The notes: generated by a model from the sequence alone, not told the origin. A DNA stretch of 64,000 nt from Streptomyces sp. CG4 (GCF_041080655.1 NZ_CP163525.1:8432001-8496000), one strand, 5' to 3'; shown: positions 31,648-41,029, counted from the first letter of the stretch. Numbers and translations are program-made.

Positions 31648-32598
31648 CTAGCGCATCGCGGTCTTCTCATCGAGTCCTCGACCCAGCGTGCGGCCCACCG
31701 CCGCTGTTGCCGCAGCCACGAAAGCGGCGATCGCCGGATGAGTACCGCCGCCCGCGCGGAAGGCGACCTTCGAGCGACGACACAACGGCAATTTGGTCAA
31801 CACCACATCTGCGGGGCTGTGCGCAGTGGCCATTTCCGGTACGAAACCGGCCCCTTGCCCGGTGGCGGCCAGGGCCAGCACGGTGCGGAAGTCGTTGACC
31901 TGGTGGCGGATTCTCGGCTGGAACCCGGCCGCCTGGCAGGCGCGCACGGCCATCGCGTGACCGGTCGTGCCATCCCGCGCGGTGATCCACGGGACGTCGG
32001 CATGGGGACCGAGCAGCTCTGCCAGCGTGTCACTGCGGCTGGTGGCCGTGGCCGTGGCCGTGGTCGCGGTATCGGTCACGAGGTACATCGGCTCTTCCAG
32101 CAGGGGTACCTCGTCCACCGCGGTGTCCGGTGACGCGGGTACGAAGTCGTAGTCATGGACAAGGGCCACATCGAGTTCGCCGGCTCGCAGACCGTCGGAG
32201 ACGCGCGCAGAGTCGATCTCTTGCACCATCGGTTCCAGTGCGGGATGCCGTTGAGTCAACTCGGCCAGCGCGGCGGGCACGATGGTGTGGCCACCGGAGG
32301 GGAAGGTCCCGATACGCAACGGCCCACCGATGCCCTCCCGCGCGCCGGCCAGCTCGGACACCGCCAGCTCAAGGCGTTGCAGCACGGCGTCGGCGTGTGC
32401 GACGAGGGACCGGCCTGCGGGCGTGAGGATCACGCGCCTGCCGCTGCGTTCCAGCAAGGCCACGCCCGCCTCACGTTCCAGCACACCCAGCTGCTGGGAG
32501 ACGGCGGATGCGGTGAACGTCAGCGCCTCGGCCACGGCCGCGATCGTGCCCCGCCGGTCCAGCTCGCGAAGCAGGTGGAGACGACGAACATCGAGCAT
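31648..32598 (-). CDS. LysR-family regulator
   Basis: 316 residues. The N-terminal HTH (LDVRRLHLLRELDRRGTIAAVAEALTFTASAVSQQLGVLEREAG) is followed by an effector domain with GGPLRIGTFPSGGHTIVPAAL. A Thr/Ala-rich low-complexity loop (VTDTATTATATATSRSD) interrupts the effector domain. It lies divergent from the DapA-like gene with 71 bases between starts, the usual LysR arrangement, so activation of that gene with an imine or keto-acid effector is likely by inference. Confidence 0.9.
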   Translation of the reverse strand: MLDVRRLHLLRELDRRGTIAAVAEALTFTASAVSQQLGVLEREAGVALLERSGRRVILTPAGRSLVAHADAVLQRLELAVSELAGAREGIGGPLRIGTFPSGGHTIVPAALAELTQRHPALEPMVQEIDSARVSDGLRAGELDVALVHDYDFVPASPDTAVDEVPLLEEPMYLVTDTATTATATATSRSDTLAELLGPHADVPWITARDGTTGHAMAVRACQAAGFQPRIRHQVNDFRTVLALAATGQGAGFVPEMATAHSPADVVLTKLPLCRRSKVAFRAGGGTHPAIAAFVAAATAAVGRTLGRGLDEKTAMR

Positions 32599-32669
32599 AA
32601 GTTCACCTTAGGTATTGAGGTAGAAATCAGAAATGGATCTACCGGATCAGTGTGAGCCAGGGTAGGACC

Positions 32670-33584
32670 ATGAAGCCCAATCGCCTCTTCGACGGCCTGT
32701 ATGTCCCCTTGGTGACTCCGTTCACCGACGATCTGCGCCTGGCCCCCGACGCGCTGGCCCGACTCGCCGACGAGGCGCTGTCAGCCGGCGCCTCCGGACT
32801 CGTCGCCCTCGGCACCACCGCGGAGTCGGCCGCGTTGACCGCGGAGGAGAAGCAGACTGTGGTGCGCATCTGCTCAGCCGCCTGCCAGGGACACGGCGCC
32901 CCACTGATCGTCGGTGTCGGCACCAACGACACCGCCACCGCCGTCAAGTCGCTGCGCGAGCTGGCGGCCACCGGCGACATAGCCGCAGCGCTGGTTCCCG
33001 CGCCGCCCTACATCCGACCCGGTGAAGCGGGGACACTGGCGCATTTCACCGCGCTGGCCGAACACGGCGGCATACCGCTGATCGTGTACGACATCCCCTA
33101 CCGCACCGGACAGACCCTCAGCGCCGGCGCGATCGCCGCACTCGGCCGTCTACCAGGGATCGTCGGGATCAAGCACGCGACCGGCGCGATCGACGCGACC
33201 ACGGTGGAGTTGCTCGGCTGCCCCCCGCCCGGCTTCGCCGTGCTCGGCGGCGACGACGTCGTCATCTCACCGCTCGTCGCGGCGGGCGCCCACGGCGGAA
33301 TCGTCGCATCGGCCAATGTCCGCACCGCCGACTACGCCGAACTGATCTCGTTGTGGCGGCGTGGCTGCGGTGCACCCGCTCGCAGGCTCGGAGCCGAGCT
33401 GGCCCGGTTGTCCGCTGCTCTCTTCGCTGAACCGAACCCGACGGTGATCAAGGGAGTACTGCACGCTCAGGAACGCATTCCGAGCCCGGCCGTCCGGTTG
33501 CCATTGCTGGCCGCTTCCGCCAGTACGGTCCGCCGAGCGGCGCTCCTGGCCAACAGCCGTGCACGCCACACGTCCCCGGCCTGA
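32670..33584 (+). CDS. DapA/N-acetylneuraminate lyase-family aldolase
   Basis: 304-residue class I aldolase of the dihydrodipicolinate synthase family. G48TTAES53 binds the substrate carboxylate, Tyr140 (VYDIPYRTG) is the proton relay, and Lys168 (GIKHATG) forms the Schiff base. The late GGDDVVISPLVAAGAHGGI block is typical. The ATG at 32670 follows GGTAGGA. It is isolated from lysine genes and divergent from a LysR regulator, so it is more likely a catabolic or specialised lyase than the housekeeping DapA. Substrate unknown. Confidence 0.88.
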   Translation: MKPNRLFDGLYVPLVTPFTDDLRLAPDALARLADEALSAGASGLVALGTTAESAALTAEEKQTVVRICSAACQGHGAPLIVGVGTNDTATAVKSLRELAATGDIAAALVPAPPYIRPGEAGTLAHFTALAEHGGIPLIVYDIPYRTGQTLSAGAIAALGRLPGIVGIKHATGAIDATTVELLGCPPPGFAVLGGDDVVISPLVAAGAHGGIVASANVRTADYAELISLWRRGCGAPARRLGAELARLSAALFAEPNPTVIKGVLHAQERIPSPAVRLPLLAASASTVRRAALLANSRARHTSPA

Positions 33585-33870
33585 CCCCGCGAGCCGGCGG
33601 GGTGCGTGGTTTCGCCGGACGACCGTCCGCCGTCGGCTGGACACCGTCAGCGGGACCGTGCTGGTCACCCTCGGACTGCGAATGGCCGTCGAGGGGCCGT
33701 GGACGGGAGGGTCGAACGCGGCTATGTCGTCCTGCCTAGTTCGGGTTCGTCGCCGTGAGTCCCGGGGAATTGCGCTCGGACTTGGCCTACGCTCCGGCTC
33801 CTCCACGGAAGCCGACGGTCGGTACTCGCGCAGGTCCCGTATGACGGTGCAGCGCGGAGATGTCCGTGGT

Positions 33871-34890
33871 TCAGTTCCGTCCGCCGTGCCAGCGAACGGC
33901 GACGGCACCGGCGAAGTCGCCGGCATGGGCGAATCCCCCGAGCACCATCAGGTCGCCTTCCTTCACCTGCCGGGAGCCGATCGCGCGGTCCAGGGTGATC
34001 GGGATCGCCGCTCCGAACAGATTCCCGTATTCATCGAAGGTGTTCAGGTGCCGTTCGGCCGGCAGTTGGAGCGCCTCGCGCCAGTTCCGCAAGAAGGCAC
34101 GGTTGGGCTGGTTGGTGATGAGGACATCGATGTCCGTGCTCGCCACGCCCAGCCGCCGGCACAGGTCCGTGACCACCTCGGGGACGAGGCGGTTCCCGCG
34201 TGCCAGGACCTTGGCGACGCCGGCGTCGGTGAACCCGATCCGCAGCTGGGACTCTCCCGGCTCCCAGTACTTGCGACCGTCGTCGACCGCCACGGTCATG
34301 TCGCCGGCGTACTCGCCGATGTGCCGGGTCTCCACGTCCAGGACCGGCGACTGTGCCGACGTCGTCACGTACCCGACACCGCACCCGTCGCCCGGGACCG
34401 CCGCCTGGGCGAGTTTCCGCACCTCGGACTGGGTGAACCACTGCCCCGCGGCGCTTTGCGCGTTGCATATCAGCGCGGTCTTCGCATCGGTGGAGGTGAG
34501 GATCTGCCGGGCCAGCTTCACCATGTGCACGAAGGACGCGCAGCCCGCGGTGGCCACGTCGACGAGCCACTCCGGGTTCAGGCCCAGCCGGCGCGCCACC
34601 TCGGTTCCGGCGCCCACGAACGGCAGGTCCGGCAACTGGCTGTGCACCAACAGCACGTCGACACCTCGGATCGCGGCCCTGCCGTGCCGTTCGATCAGGG
34701 GCTGTACGGCGCGCTCGACCATGTCCGCGTTGGTCTCGTCCCTGGCCACGTGATGCCGTAACGGCGGGACCCTGAACATGGGATGGTCGCGGAGCTTGTC
34801 CTCGGCTCCGGGGAAGTCCGTGTAGAACTCCGCGGGGACCGGCTTGCCGGGCAGGTAGCTCGCCACGTCGGTGAGGCTGACCGTGGTCAC
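33871..34890 (-). CDS. Ketoacyl-ACP synthase III-like enzyme, catalytic His position is Asn
   Basis: 339-residue thiolase-fold protein of the KAS III/HMG-CoA-synthase-like type. Cys117 sits in DVATAGCASFVHM (catalytic Cys). Asn290 in NTFDEYGNLFGAAIPI matches the family Asn. In place of the usual HQAN motif the sequence reads TNQPN, so the catalytic His is Asn260. This should weaken decarboxylative condensation and suggests acyl transfer or another reaction. The GTG at 34890 overlaps the preceding stop by four bases. Last gene of a GlxA-ThDP-SRPBCC-KAS III operon. Confidence 0.82.
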   Translation of the reverse strand: MTTVSLTDVASYLPGKPVPAEFYTDFPGAEDKLRDHPMFRVPPLRHHVARDETNADMVERAVQPLIERHGRAAIRGVDVLLVHSQLPDLPFVGAGTEVARRLGLNPEWLVDVATAGCASFVHMVKLARQILTSTDAKTALICNAQSAAGQWFTQSEVRKLAQAAVPGDGCGVGYVTTSAQSPVLDVETRHIGEYAGDMTVAVDDGRKYWEPGESQLRIGFTDAGVAKVLARGNRLVPEVVTDLCRRLGVASTDIDVLITNQPNRAFLRNWREALQLPAERHLNTFDEYGNLFGAAIPITLDRAIGSRQVKEGDLMVLGGFAHAGDFAGAVAVRWHGGRN

Positions 34891-35540
34891 TGCGCCACCG
34901 CCCTCGTCGGAGCCGAACCGATCGGCAGGCCGCGCCGGTGACGGTGTTCCAGGATGGCCTTGAGGTTGTGCATCTCCACGGTGTGCCCTGCGTAGAAGAG
35001 GTCCCAGTAGTCGCCCACCCAGGGGCGGTCCGGGCCGGGCGCCAGGTCGGGGTGCGGGTTGTCGTCGTAGTAGGGGTGTCGGCAGTTGGTCCAGGTGATC
35101 ACCGAACCCGGCTTGTCGAGAACCAGTCGGGCGGGTACGACACGCATCAGGTAGATCATCCACAGCTTCTCGCCCTGGTCCCAGGAGCAGTGGTAGTCCA
35201 CGGTCATGGCCTCGGGGTTCGCTAGCACCTTGCAATAGATCCTGGTGTCGTCCTCCAACCGGTCGTGACCGACCCACAGCCCCGGTGAGCCGGTGGGCGC
35301 GAAGTCCCGCAGGCTGCAGGTCCACTCCTCCAGATGGTGTCCTTGCCGCAGGTAGTCGTAGGCCAGTTCCGGGGGGCAGTCGACGTACTCGTGGATGGTG
35401 CAGTACTGCCCGTAGACCTGATGGTGGGGGTAGACCGCGTGGGTGAGTTCCATGCAGCGGGCGGTGAGTTCCTCCTTGCCGGCGTTCTCGATGCGTATCA
35501 GACCGGGGATGTCAGCCAACGTGGACGACTCCTCGTTCAT
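34887..35540 (-). CDS. SRPBCC-like (polyketide cyclase/START-fold) protein, tentative
   Basis: 217 residues. HEYVDCPPELAYDYLRQGHHLEEWTCSLRDF resembles the first strand and helix of START/SRPBCC proteins (VDAPPEVAWDYL and WT pattern). YCKVLANPEAMTVDYHCSWDQGE and RVVPARLVLDKPGSVITWTN are further beta strands. It could bind a hydrophobic intermediate made by its neighbours. The ATG at 35540 follows GGAGGG and lies 29 bases inside the end of the ThDP gene. Family call from pattern only. The conserved HTVEMHNLKAILEHR helix fits the C-terminal lid helix. Confidence 0.65.
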   Translation of the reverse strand: MNEESSTLADIPGLIRIENAGKEELTARCMELTHAVYPHHQVYGQYCTIHEYVDCPPELAYDYLRQGHHLEEWTCSLRDFAPTGSPGLWVGHDRLEDDTRIYCKVLANPEAMTVDYHCSWDQGEKLWMIYLMRVVPARLVLDKPGSVITWTNCRHPYYDDNPHPDLAPGPDRPWVGDYWDLFYAGHTVEMHNLKAILEHRHRRGLPIGSAPTRAVAQ

Positions 35541-37263
35541 CTGAACCCTCCTTGCTCTTGGCGGCTTCGGTGAAGGACTGGAAGGGAAGGAACGGGGGGA
35601 TCTCGCGGGGGTCGCAAGCCACTGCGACGAACGCCGGGCCGCCGGCCGCGTTGCTGCGCAGCAGGGCCGTGCGCAGGTGCGCCGCGTCGAGGGCTCCCGT
35701 GGCCTCAAGGGACGGGAAGGCGGCGGCCACTCCGGCGGCGAGGTTGGTCGGGGCGAACAGGTCGTCGCTGCGGACCCCGCCCTGGAGGAACTCCTCTCGC
35801 AGTGCGCACATGGCGTGGGCGTTGTTGTTGAAGACCACGAACGTCACGGGTGCGTCGTACTCCACGGCGGTGTGCACTTCCATCCCGTGCATGAAGAAGG
35901 CTCCGTCGCCTGCGAGAACGTAGGTGCGTCGGCCGGTGGCGAGCGCGGCGCCGATGCCGGCACCGAAGGTGTAGCCCATGCCGCCCATGCCGACCGCCAC
36001 CACGAAGCGGCCGTGGCGCGGCGCCGGGAGGAGATGGACCGCGCCGGCTCCTGTGTTGCCGGCGTCCACGAAGACGTGTGCGTCCTGGGGGAGTGCCGCC
36101 TCCACCGCGGCGATCGCCTGGGCATGGGGGACGGTTCGCTCCTGGGCCTGAACGAGCGGACCCGGCATGGGTGTGGGAAGGGGGCCGGCGTGCGGCGGGC
36201 AGGGACGTGGGTGCGACGGCAGTCGGCTCGTCACCGCGCGGAGTGCGTCCCGCAGGTTCCCGCCGAGTGCGGTGCCTGCCACGAACGGCGGTTCCGGACC
36301 GAGACAGACGACGTCGGTCGCGGCCAGGGCCTCGTCGAGGCCCCCGCGTGCCAGGAGCGGCAGTCGGGTGCCGACCAGCAGGCACAGGTCGGCCCGCCGT
36401 AGACAGTCCTCGACGTTGGCGTGCCCCATCACCCCGGCCACGCCCGCGAATCGGGGATCACGGTTGTCGAAGACGTCCTTGGCGTCGGGGGTGACGGCCA
36501 CCCATGCCCCGAGGCGCCGGGCCAGTTCGGCCAGATCGTCACGTGCGTCGGCGGCGGCGACATCCTCACCGGCGATGACCAGGACCCGACCGGCTCCGCG
36601 CAGGGCGTCCGACACGGCGCTGACGGCAGCGGTGTCGGGCCGCGCCGCGGAGGCCGTCGCGGGGCCGCCCGGTATCGGGGCCGCGTCGCGGGCGGGCACC
36701 CGGATCCGTGCCTGCTGTATGTCCTTGGGCAGCAACAGCACGGCCGGCCCGCGCGGATCGGCCTGTGCCGCCGCGACTGCCCGAGGCAGCAACTCCGGGA
36801 GCGAGTCCGCGTCGTCGACCCGGGCGCAGAACCGGGATACGGGTGCGAAGACCTCCCGTGCGTCGAAGGAGCCCGCCTTGCCGCTGGAGTCCTGGAACGC
36901 CCCGTGCCCTTCCTGGCCGGTCGGCGGCTGGCCCACCAGGGCCAGCACGGGCACCCGGGAGGCGTACGCCTCCGCCAGACCCGGTACGAGGTTCATCGCC
37001 CCACCGCCCGAGGTGGCGGCAACGACGCCGAGGCGCCCGGTGGTACGTGCGTATCCGTCGGCCATGGTGACGGCGGAGAACTCGTGTTTGGCGACGATGC
37101 CGCGGACTGTGCCTCCGCGGTGCACAGCGTCATACAGGTCCTCGATGTTCGCGCCGCCGACCCCGAACACGTGGGTGACGCCGGCCCTGGCGAGTTCCCC
37201 GGCCAGATGGTCGACCAGGCGTACCGTTCGTGTCTCGGGCAACTCCGAGATCGTGGTGGTCAT
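35512..37263 (-). CDS. ThDP-dependent acetolactate synthase-like enzyme
   Basis: 583 residues with the three domains of the ThDP decarboxylase/synthase family. The Pyr domain is at about 12-175, with activating Glu61 in AKHEFSAVTMADGYAR. The central domain is at about 205-340. The PP domain has the cofactor motif GDGAFFMHG...VFNNN. Acetolactate synthase-like proteins join or cleave 2-keto acids. This one is outside any Ile/Val cluster and has no small subunit, so a specialised acyloin-type reaction is likely. The ATG at 37263 overlaps the GlxA stop by four bases. Operon partner of the KAS III-like and SRPBCC-like genes. Confidence 0.88.
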   Translation of the reverse strand: MTTTISELPETRTVRLVDHLAGELARAGVTHVFGVGGANIEDLYDAVHRGGTVRGIVAKHEFSAVTMADGYARTTGRLGVVAATSGGGAMNLVPGLAEAYASRVPVLALVGQPPTGQEGHGAFQDSSGKAGSFDAREVFAPVSRFCARVDDADSLPELLPRAVAAAQADPRGPAVLLLPKDIQQARIRVPARDAAPIPGGPATASAARPDTAAVSAVSDALRGAGRVLVIAGEDVAAADARDDLAELARRLGAWVAVTPDAKDVFDNRDPRFAGVAGVMGHANVEDCLRRADLCLLVGTRLPLLARGGLDEALAATDVVCLGPEPPFVAGTALGGNLRDALRAVTSRLPSHPRPCPPHAGPLPTPMPGPLVQAQERTVPHAQAIAAVEAALPQDAHVFVDAGNTGAGAVHLLPAPRHGRFVVAVGMGGMGYTFGAGIGAALATGRRTYVLAGDGAFFMHGMEVHTAVEYDAPVTFVVFNNNAHAMCALREEFLQGGVRSDDLFAPTNLAAGVAAAFPSLEATGALDAAHLRTALLRSNAAGGPAFVAVACDPREIPPFLPFQSFTEAAKSKEGSDERGVVHVG

Positions 37264-38312
37264 GCGGGGCTCCCCTCCCTGTCGTGGCGGTGGTCGATGA
37301 GGCCGGACGGCGAGATGACCTGGAAACGGAGCCGGTATTCCTTGGGACTGAGTCCCAGGGTTCGTCCGAAGGAACGGAAGAACGTCTCGGTGGCGGCGAA
37401 TCCGCAGCGGCCGGCTATCTGCCTGATCGTCAGGTCTGTGGTTTCCAGCAGTTCGCGTGCGCGGGCGATACGCGTCCGTTCGACGTACTGGCCGGGCGTC
37501 GTGCCCACCTCGCGCCGGAAGACCCGGGCGAAGTTGCGCTGACTCATGTTGGCCTGCTGCGCGATCTCGGCCACGGGCAGCGCCTTGTCCAGGTTGTCGA
37601 GAATCCACTCCTGTGCCGCCCGGATCGGCGGATGGTCGGCCAACTGGGCGTCGAGGACGGCGCTGTACTGGGACTGTCCTCCGTGCCGCTTGAGGAACAG
37701 CACCAGAAACCGTGCCGTCTCCAGCGCGAGCGCCGATCCATGGTCGGCTTCCACCAGAGCCAGCGCCATGTCGATGCCCGTCGACACGCCCGCGGAGGTC
37801 ACGAAGGGGCCGTCCCAGACGAAGATCGGCTCGGCGTCCACCGTCACATCCGGATAGCGGCACGCCATCGCCTCGCTGTACGCCCAGTGCGTGGTGGCGC
37901 GTCTGCCGTCGAGGAGCCCCGCCTCCGCGAGCAGGAAGGATCCGCCGCATACGGAGGCCACTCTGCGCGACCGGGCCGCTGCCCTGCCGATCCAGGACAC
38001 GAGAGCCTGATTTCTGAGCGCGCTGTCGAGACTCCATCCGCCCGGCACGAGGAGCGTGTCGATCGGGCCCTGCCCCGCCTCCAGTGGCGAGGCCTCCATC
38101 ACCACACCCGAACTCATCCGCACCAGTGGTGCGTCGGCAGAGACGAAGTCGGTCCGGTAGTGGGTGCCCGAGGGGCCCAGGAGCCGGTTCGCGGTATCGA
38201 ACACTTCAATCGGTCCGGTGATGTCCAGGGCCATCGCGCCCGCGTACACCACCACAACAACACGTCGCTCCAACACGGTCACAGCCTGTATCGGGCGCCG
38301 CACTGGCTGCAA
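37260..38312 (-). CDS. GlxA-type AraC regulator with DJ-1/PfpI domain
   Basis: 350 residues. The N-terminal DJ-1/PfpI sensor domain includes LLVPGGWSLD and ASVCGGSFLLAEAGLLDGRRATTHW, with a nucleophile-elbow-like Cys. The C-terminal AraC domain has two HTHs (LPVAEIAQQANMSQRNFARVFRR and LTIRQIAGRCGFAATETFFRSF). GlxA-type proteins are usually activators. It is the first gene of the operon, overlapping the ThDP gene by ATGA, and so probably controls its own operon. Start uncertain: the ATG at 38312 has no strong site, and GTG codons 10 and 12 codons later are alternatives. Confidence 0.88.
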   Translation of the reverse strand: MQPVRRPIQAVTVLERRVVVVVYAGAMALDITGPIEVFDTANRLLGPSGTHYRTDFVSADAPLVRMSSGVVMEASPLEAGQGPIDTLLVPGGWSLDSALRNQALVSWIGRAAARSRRVASVCGGSFLLAEAGLLDGRRATTHWAYSEAMACRYPDVTVDAEPIFVWDGPFVTSAGVSTGIDMALALVEADHGSALALETARFLVLFLKRHGGQSQYSAVLDAQLADHPPIRAAQEWILDNLDKALPVAEIAQQANMSQRNFARVFRREVGTTPGQYVERTRIARARELLETTDLTIRQIAGRCGFAATETFFRSFGRTLGLSPKEYRLRFQVISPSGLIDHRHDREGSPA

Positions 38313-38997
38313 TGACAGATTACTGACGTATCCGGCCAGCGTGCGCCGTCGGACGGGAAGGAAGGGCGCTGGTCAGGCACTTCGCGCGCCGAGCAGACAG
38401 CGAGGGGTGAGACAGCTCACAGGACAGCTCACGGGACGGCTCGTGTCGTCGCTGTTCGTCGACCGTCGTTGGCCCATCGCATGTCGCGGCCAGCCACGGC
38501 TCAGATCTGAGGCCAGACGGCCTGTGTGCGCGATGCCGGAGCGATGTGCATCAGGCGCGTCGAGTGCGGGCTTGGGGGGCGAGGGCGCCGTCGAAAGGCA
38601 AGGGCCAGAGGCTGCGGCTGCGTTCAGCATTTCCCGGTCGACGCGGCTCGGTGCGGTTCGAGGCATGACAGTGCGCTGCGCATCGAGATGGCGCGGCGCT
38701 TGACGGAAGCTGCGGGGGCGAGGGGGGCTCGGCAGAGCCGTCGTAGTGACGCTCGCCGGGCCGAGTCCCTCCGTAGGGAAGTGTGCCTGCCGGCTTACCT
38801 ACGGAGGGAAGTGTGCCGGCCGGTCAGCGGGATCAACGGCGCGGTAACGGCGCGTTGGCGAGGCCGGTTCGCGCCTCTGCGGGCAGGGAGCGGCGCGTGA
38901 ACCGGGCGCGAAGTCGAGCCGCCGCGTCCTCTTCTCGCAGGATATGGCCACCAGTTCCAGCAGATCGAGCGCGACGTGGAGGGCGTACGAGGCCGGG
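38313..38997. other. Gap with paired repeats, no gene seen
   Basis: 685 bases without a convincing gene. CCTCCGTAGG (38768-38777) and CCTACGGAGG (38798-38807) form a perfect inverted repeat. Each arm is followed by a direct copy of GGGAAGTGTGCC (38776-38787 and 38806-38817, 30 bases apart). The pattern could be a hairpin for the minus-strand gene or a small mobile-repeat scar. Confidence 0.6.
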
Positions 38998-39819
38998 TCA
39001 GCCGAGTTTGAGAAGGCCGGCTTCGACCACGGCGCGGCCGAAGGGGCTCGCGAGTTCGGCGAGACGCTCACAGCCGGCTTCACCCAGGGCGGCGTAGGCC
39101 GGCAGGGCCAGACGGTCGGTGCGGTCCTCGATGTGCCGGCGCAGGAGGGCGCCCTCCGGGCTGAGGGAGTCGCCGTCGAGGAGACCTCGCTTGCGCAGGT
39201 GTTCCTCGGTCTCGGCCCACTGCTCCTCGGGCCATGCGCGGCTCGCCTTGAGGAAGTCGACCGGAATCTCACCGGTGGCGGCATGCAGAATCAGGGCCTC
39301 CAGGCCTCCGACGCCCTCGCTCAGCAGGCATGCGACATGGGCATCTCCACGGAACTCCCGTAGCAGCGTCTGGGCGTGCCACAGCTGCAGTACCGGCTCC
39401 TCCGGCCACGGCAGTGCGGCGTGAGCGGCGAACAGCGGGCGGCCCTCCATGTGTTCGCAGGCCGCCTCGGCTGCCCGGCGCACCAGTGTGAGGACCTCCG
39501 GCAAGCGGGGCAGCTCGTGGATTCCGGCCCGCCGCAGGGCATCGCCCGCTGCGGCGTACCGCGCATCCAGCACCTGTTGCGGCGTCGTCGCGTCCCAGAC
39601 CCCGTCGATCGCCTGGCGTACGAATGCGGGATTGAAGTTGTAGAAGGTGGAGATGATCAGCTCGGCGGATGCCCGGCCGAACGCGGCGCTCCGGGAGGCG
39701 AAGTACCCGGCGCGTCCGCTCAGTCCCAGGTCCGCGTATCGTTGTCTTGCCTCGGGGACGAAGTAGATCATGCCGTGTACGGGTTCGAGCCGGCGCCAGG
39801 CCGCATGTGCTGTCTTCAT
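38998..39819 (-). CDS. SCO6745-family protein
   Basis: 273 residues, all-helical, of the actinobacterial SCO6745-like family. The start RRLEPVHGMIYFVPEARQRYADLGL, GRASAELIISTFYNFNPAFV, and the late RHIEDRTDRLALPAYAALGEAGCERL block are typical. The last resembles a winged-helix regulator tail and suggests a MarR-like evolutionary link. No enzyme residues can be named. Cytoplasmic, function unknown. It stands alone, with decayed genes upstream. Confidence 0.8.
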   Translation of the reverse strand: MKTAHAAWRRLEPVHGMIYFVPEARQRYADLGLSGRAGYFASRSAAFGRASAELIISTFYNFNPAFVRQAIDGVWDATTPQQVLDARYAAAGDALRRAGIHELPRLPEVLTLVRRAAEAACEHMEGRPLFAAHAALPWPEEPVLQLWHAQTLLREFRGDAHVACLLSEGVGGLEALILHAATGEIPVDFLKASRAWPEEQWAETEEHLRKRGLLDGDSLSPEGALLRRHIEDRTDRLALPAYAALGEAGCERLAELASPFGRAVVEAGLLKLG

Positions 39820-39927
39820 GGGTCACCTCTTCGGGGAGTCGATGAGCGGGATGTGCGTCGTGGTCCTGTACTCGCAGTGCGTTCGCGGGCGTTGTGGCAG
39901 CAGGCGGCTCAGTGTCTTCGGCACCTC

Positions 39928-40011
39928 CTACAGGACCGGGCGGCCCTCGGGCGGACCCACCACGATCGCGTCGAACGTGCCCGCGATAGTGGAGTTGCTC
40001 AGCTCGGTCAC
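39928..40011 (-). pseudogene. Alpha/beta hydrolase N-terminal fragment
   Basis: The GTG at 40011 after AGGAGGCTGAGG opens VTELSNSTIAGTFDAIVVG then PPEGRPVL and stops. This matches the first strand of alpha/beta hydrolases (GTFDALxxGPxxGRPVLLLHG) but ends at the position of the LLHG motif. A TetR-type palindrome lies directly upstream. Only the promoter and first 27 codons of the gene remain. Confidence 0.55.
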
Positions 40012-40025
40012 CCTCAGCCTCCTCA

Positions 40026-40041
40026 TACCGACTGGTCGGTA
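40026..40041. promoter_or_regulatory. TetR-type operator 1
   Basis: TACCGAC-TG-GTCGGTA is a perfect 16-base inverted repeat just upstream of the hydrolase fragment. A near copy occurs at 41030-41045 before the oxidoreductase gene. No TetR gene is present in the window near them. Confidence 0.65.
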
Positions 40042-40199
40042 GCCTTCAGGTGGGAGGGCGGGCTGTCAAGGGCGCGAGCGCGTGGCGCCGAGGTCACCGA
40101 CCCTAGAACAACGTGGCCTCGTCCGGGCCGTAGCCTCCCGCCCGCACAAGGCCGTGGACGCGATGAAGTGCCCGGCCAGGGAAGGGCTGTGGTAAGCGG

Positions 40200-40590
40200 T
40201 GCACAAACCTGGCAGACGTGAAGCCCGGTGAACAGCTGCAAAGAGTCGGCCCGCTCGGCAGGAAGGCGACGACTTCGGCCACCTCCCAGGCGGTGCCCAG
40301 GGGGTGCCCTGGCGGCCCGGGCGGTATGCAGGTGATGCCCGAAGACCCGAGGCCTCGCGGCTCATCGGGGTGTCGATCGGGCCCGGGACGACCAGGTCGG
40401 CGCGGATCCCGCGCGGCGCACCCTCCTTGGCGTCATGGCGGCATGGCGGGTGAGCCCGAACAGGCCCGCCTTGGACCTGTCGTAGGCGGGCGAGTCGGTG
40501 GCGGCAAGGCGCGCAGCCCCGCCACGGAACCGACGACGAGACCCGACTCCCACGGTGTTTCCCCAGGCGACCGGTGGCCTGCTGCGAGGA
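40200..40590 (-). pseudogene. Short-chain dehydrogenase remnant
   Basis: Minus-strand pieces of an SDR in several frames. GSRRRFRGGAARLAATDSPA is followed by YDRSKAGLFGLTRHAAMTP (Tyr-x-x-x-Lys catalytic pair, about 40440-40500). In other frames come segments matching the post-catalytic loop and the GTAWEVAEVV helix (about 40280). Frames shift at least twice and the N-terminus is missing. The stretch 40590-41029 shows nothing else recognisable. Confidence 0.6.
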
Positions 40591-41029
40591 GAGCCGGCGG
40601 CTGGCCCGGGGTGCTGAAGGTACGGCACCGCGACGGACGGCACGTGGAAAGAGGGATCCGGGCCCGCAAAGCTGTGGACCGGGTACGTCAGGTGATGGAG
40701 ACCGGGAGACTGCTGGTCTATTCCGAGCAACTTGTTCGTCTGAAGTGGGATCCGACTGGAGAGCGGGTCATGGCGGTCTCGTCCTTCGGGACGGAGGACC
40801 GCTCCGGCCGCATCCCGGGGGGGCGAGATGATCGAGGGCATCACCGAACGCCATCGGGCCCAGCGCCGGCTCGCGCTCTTCCCGCCCGCCCGGGCGTTCC
40901 CGTGGAATCCGGGTCTGACACGCTCCGAGCCAGGTGCCCGGCCGAAGGGCGGCCTCCTTGCAGCACCAGCATGACATGCACCACGAAGGGGCTGAGCGCG
41001 GCATATGGCGAACATCACACACGTCGACG

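Noticed and set aside
32040..32080. GTGGCC-type hexamer repeat as a regulatory element
   Set aside because: It lies inside the LysR gene and simply encodes its Thr/Ala-rich loop.
37264..38037. N-terminal extension of the ThDP enzyme to about 840 residues
   Set aside because: The added part is a frame shadow of the GlxA gene. The family start and the ATGA overlap place the start at 37263.
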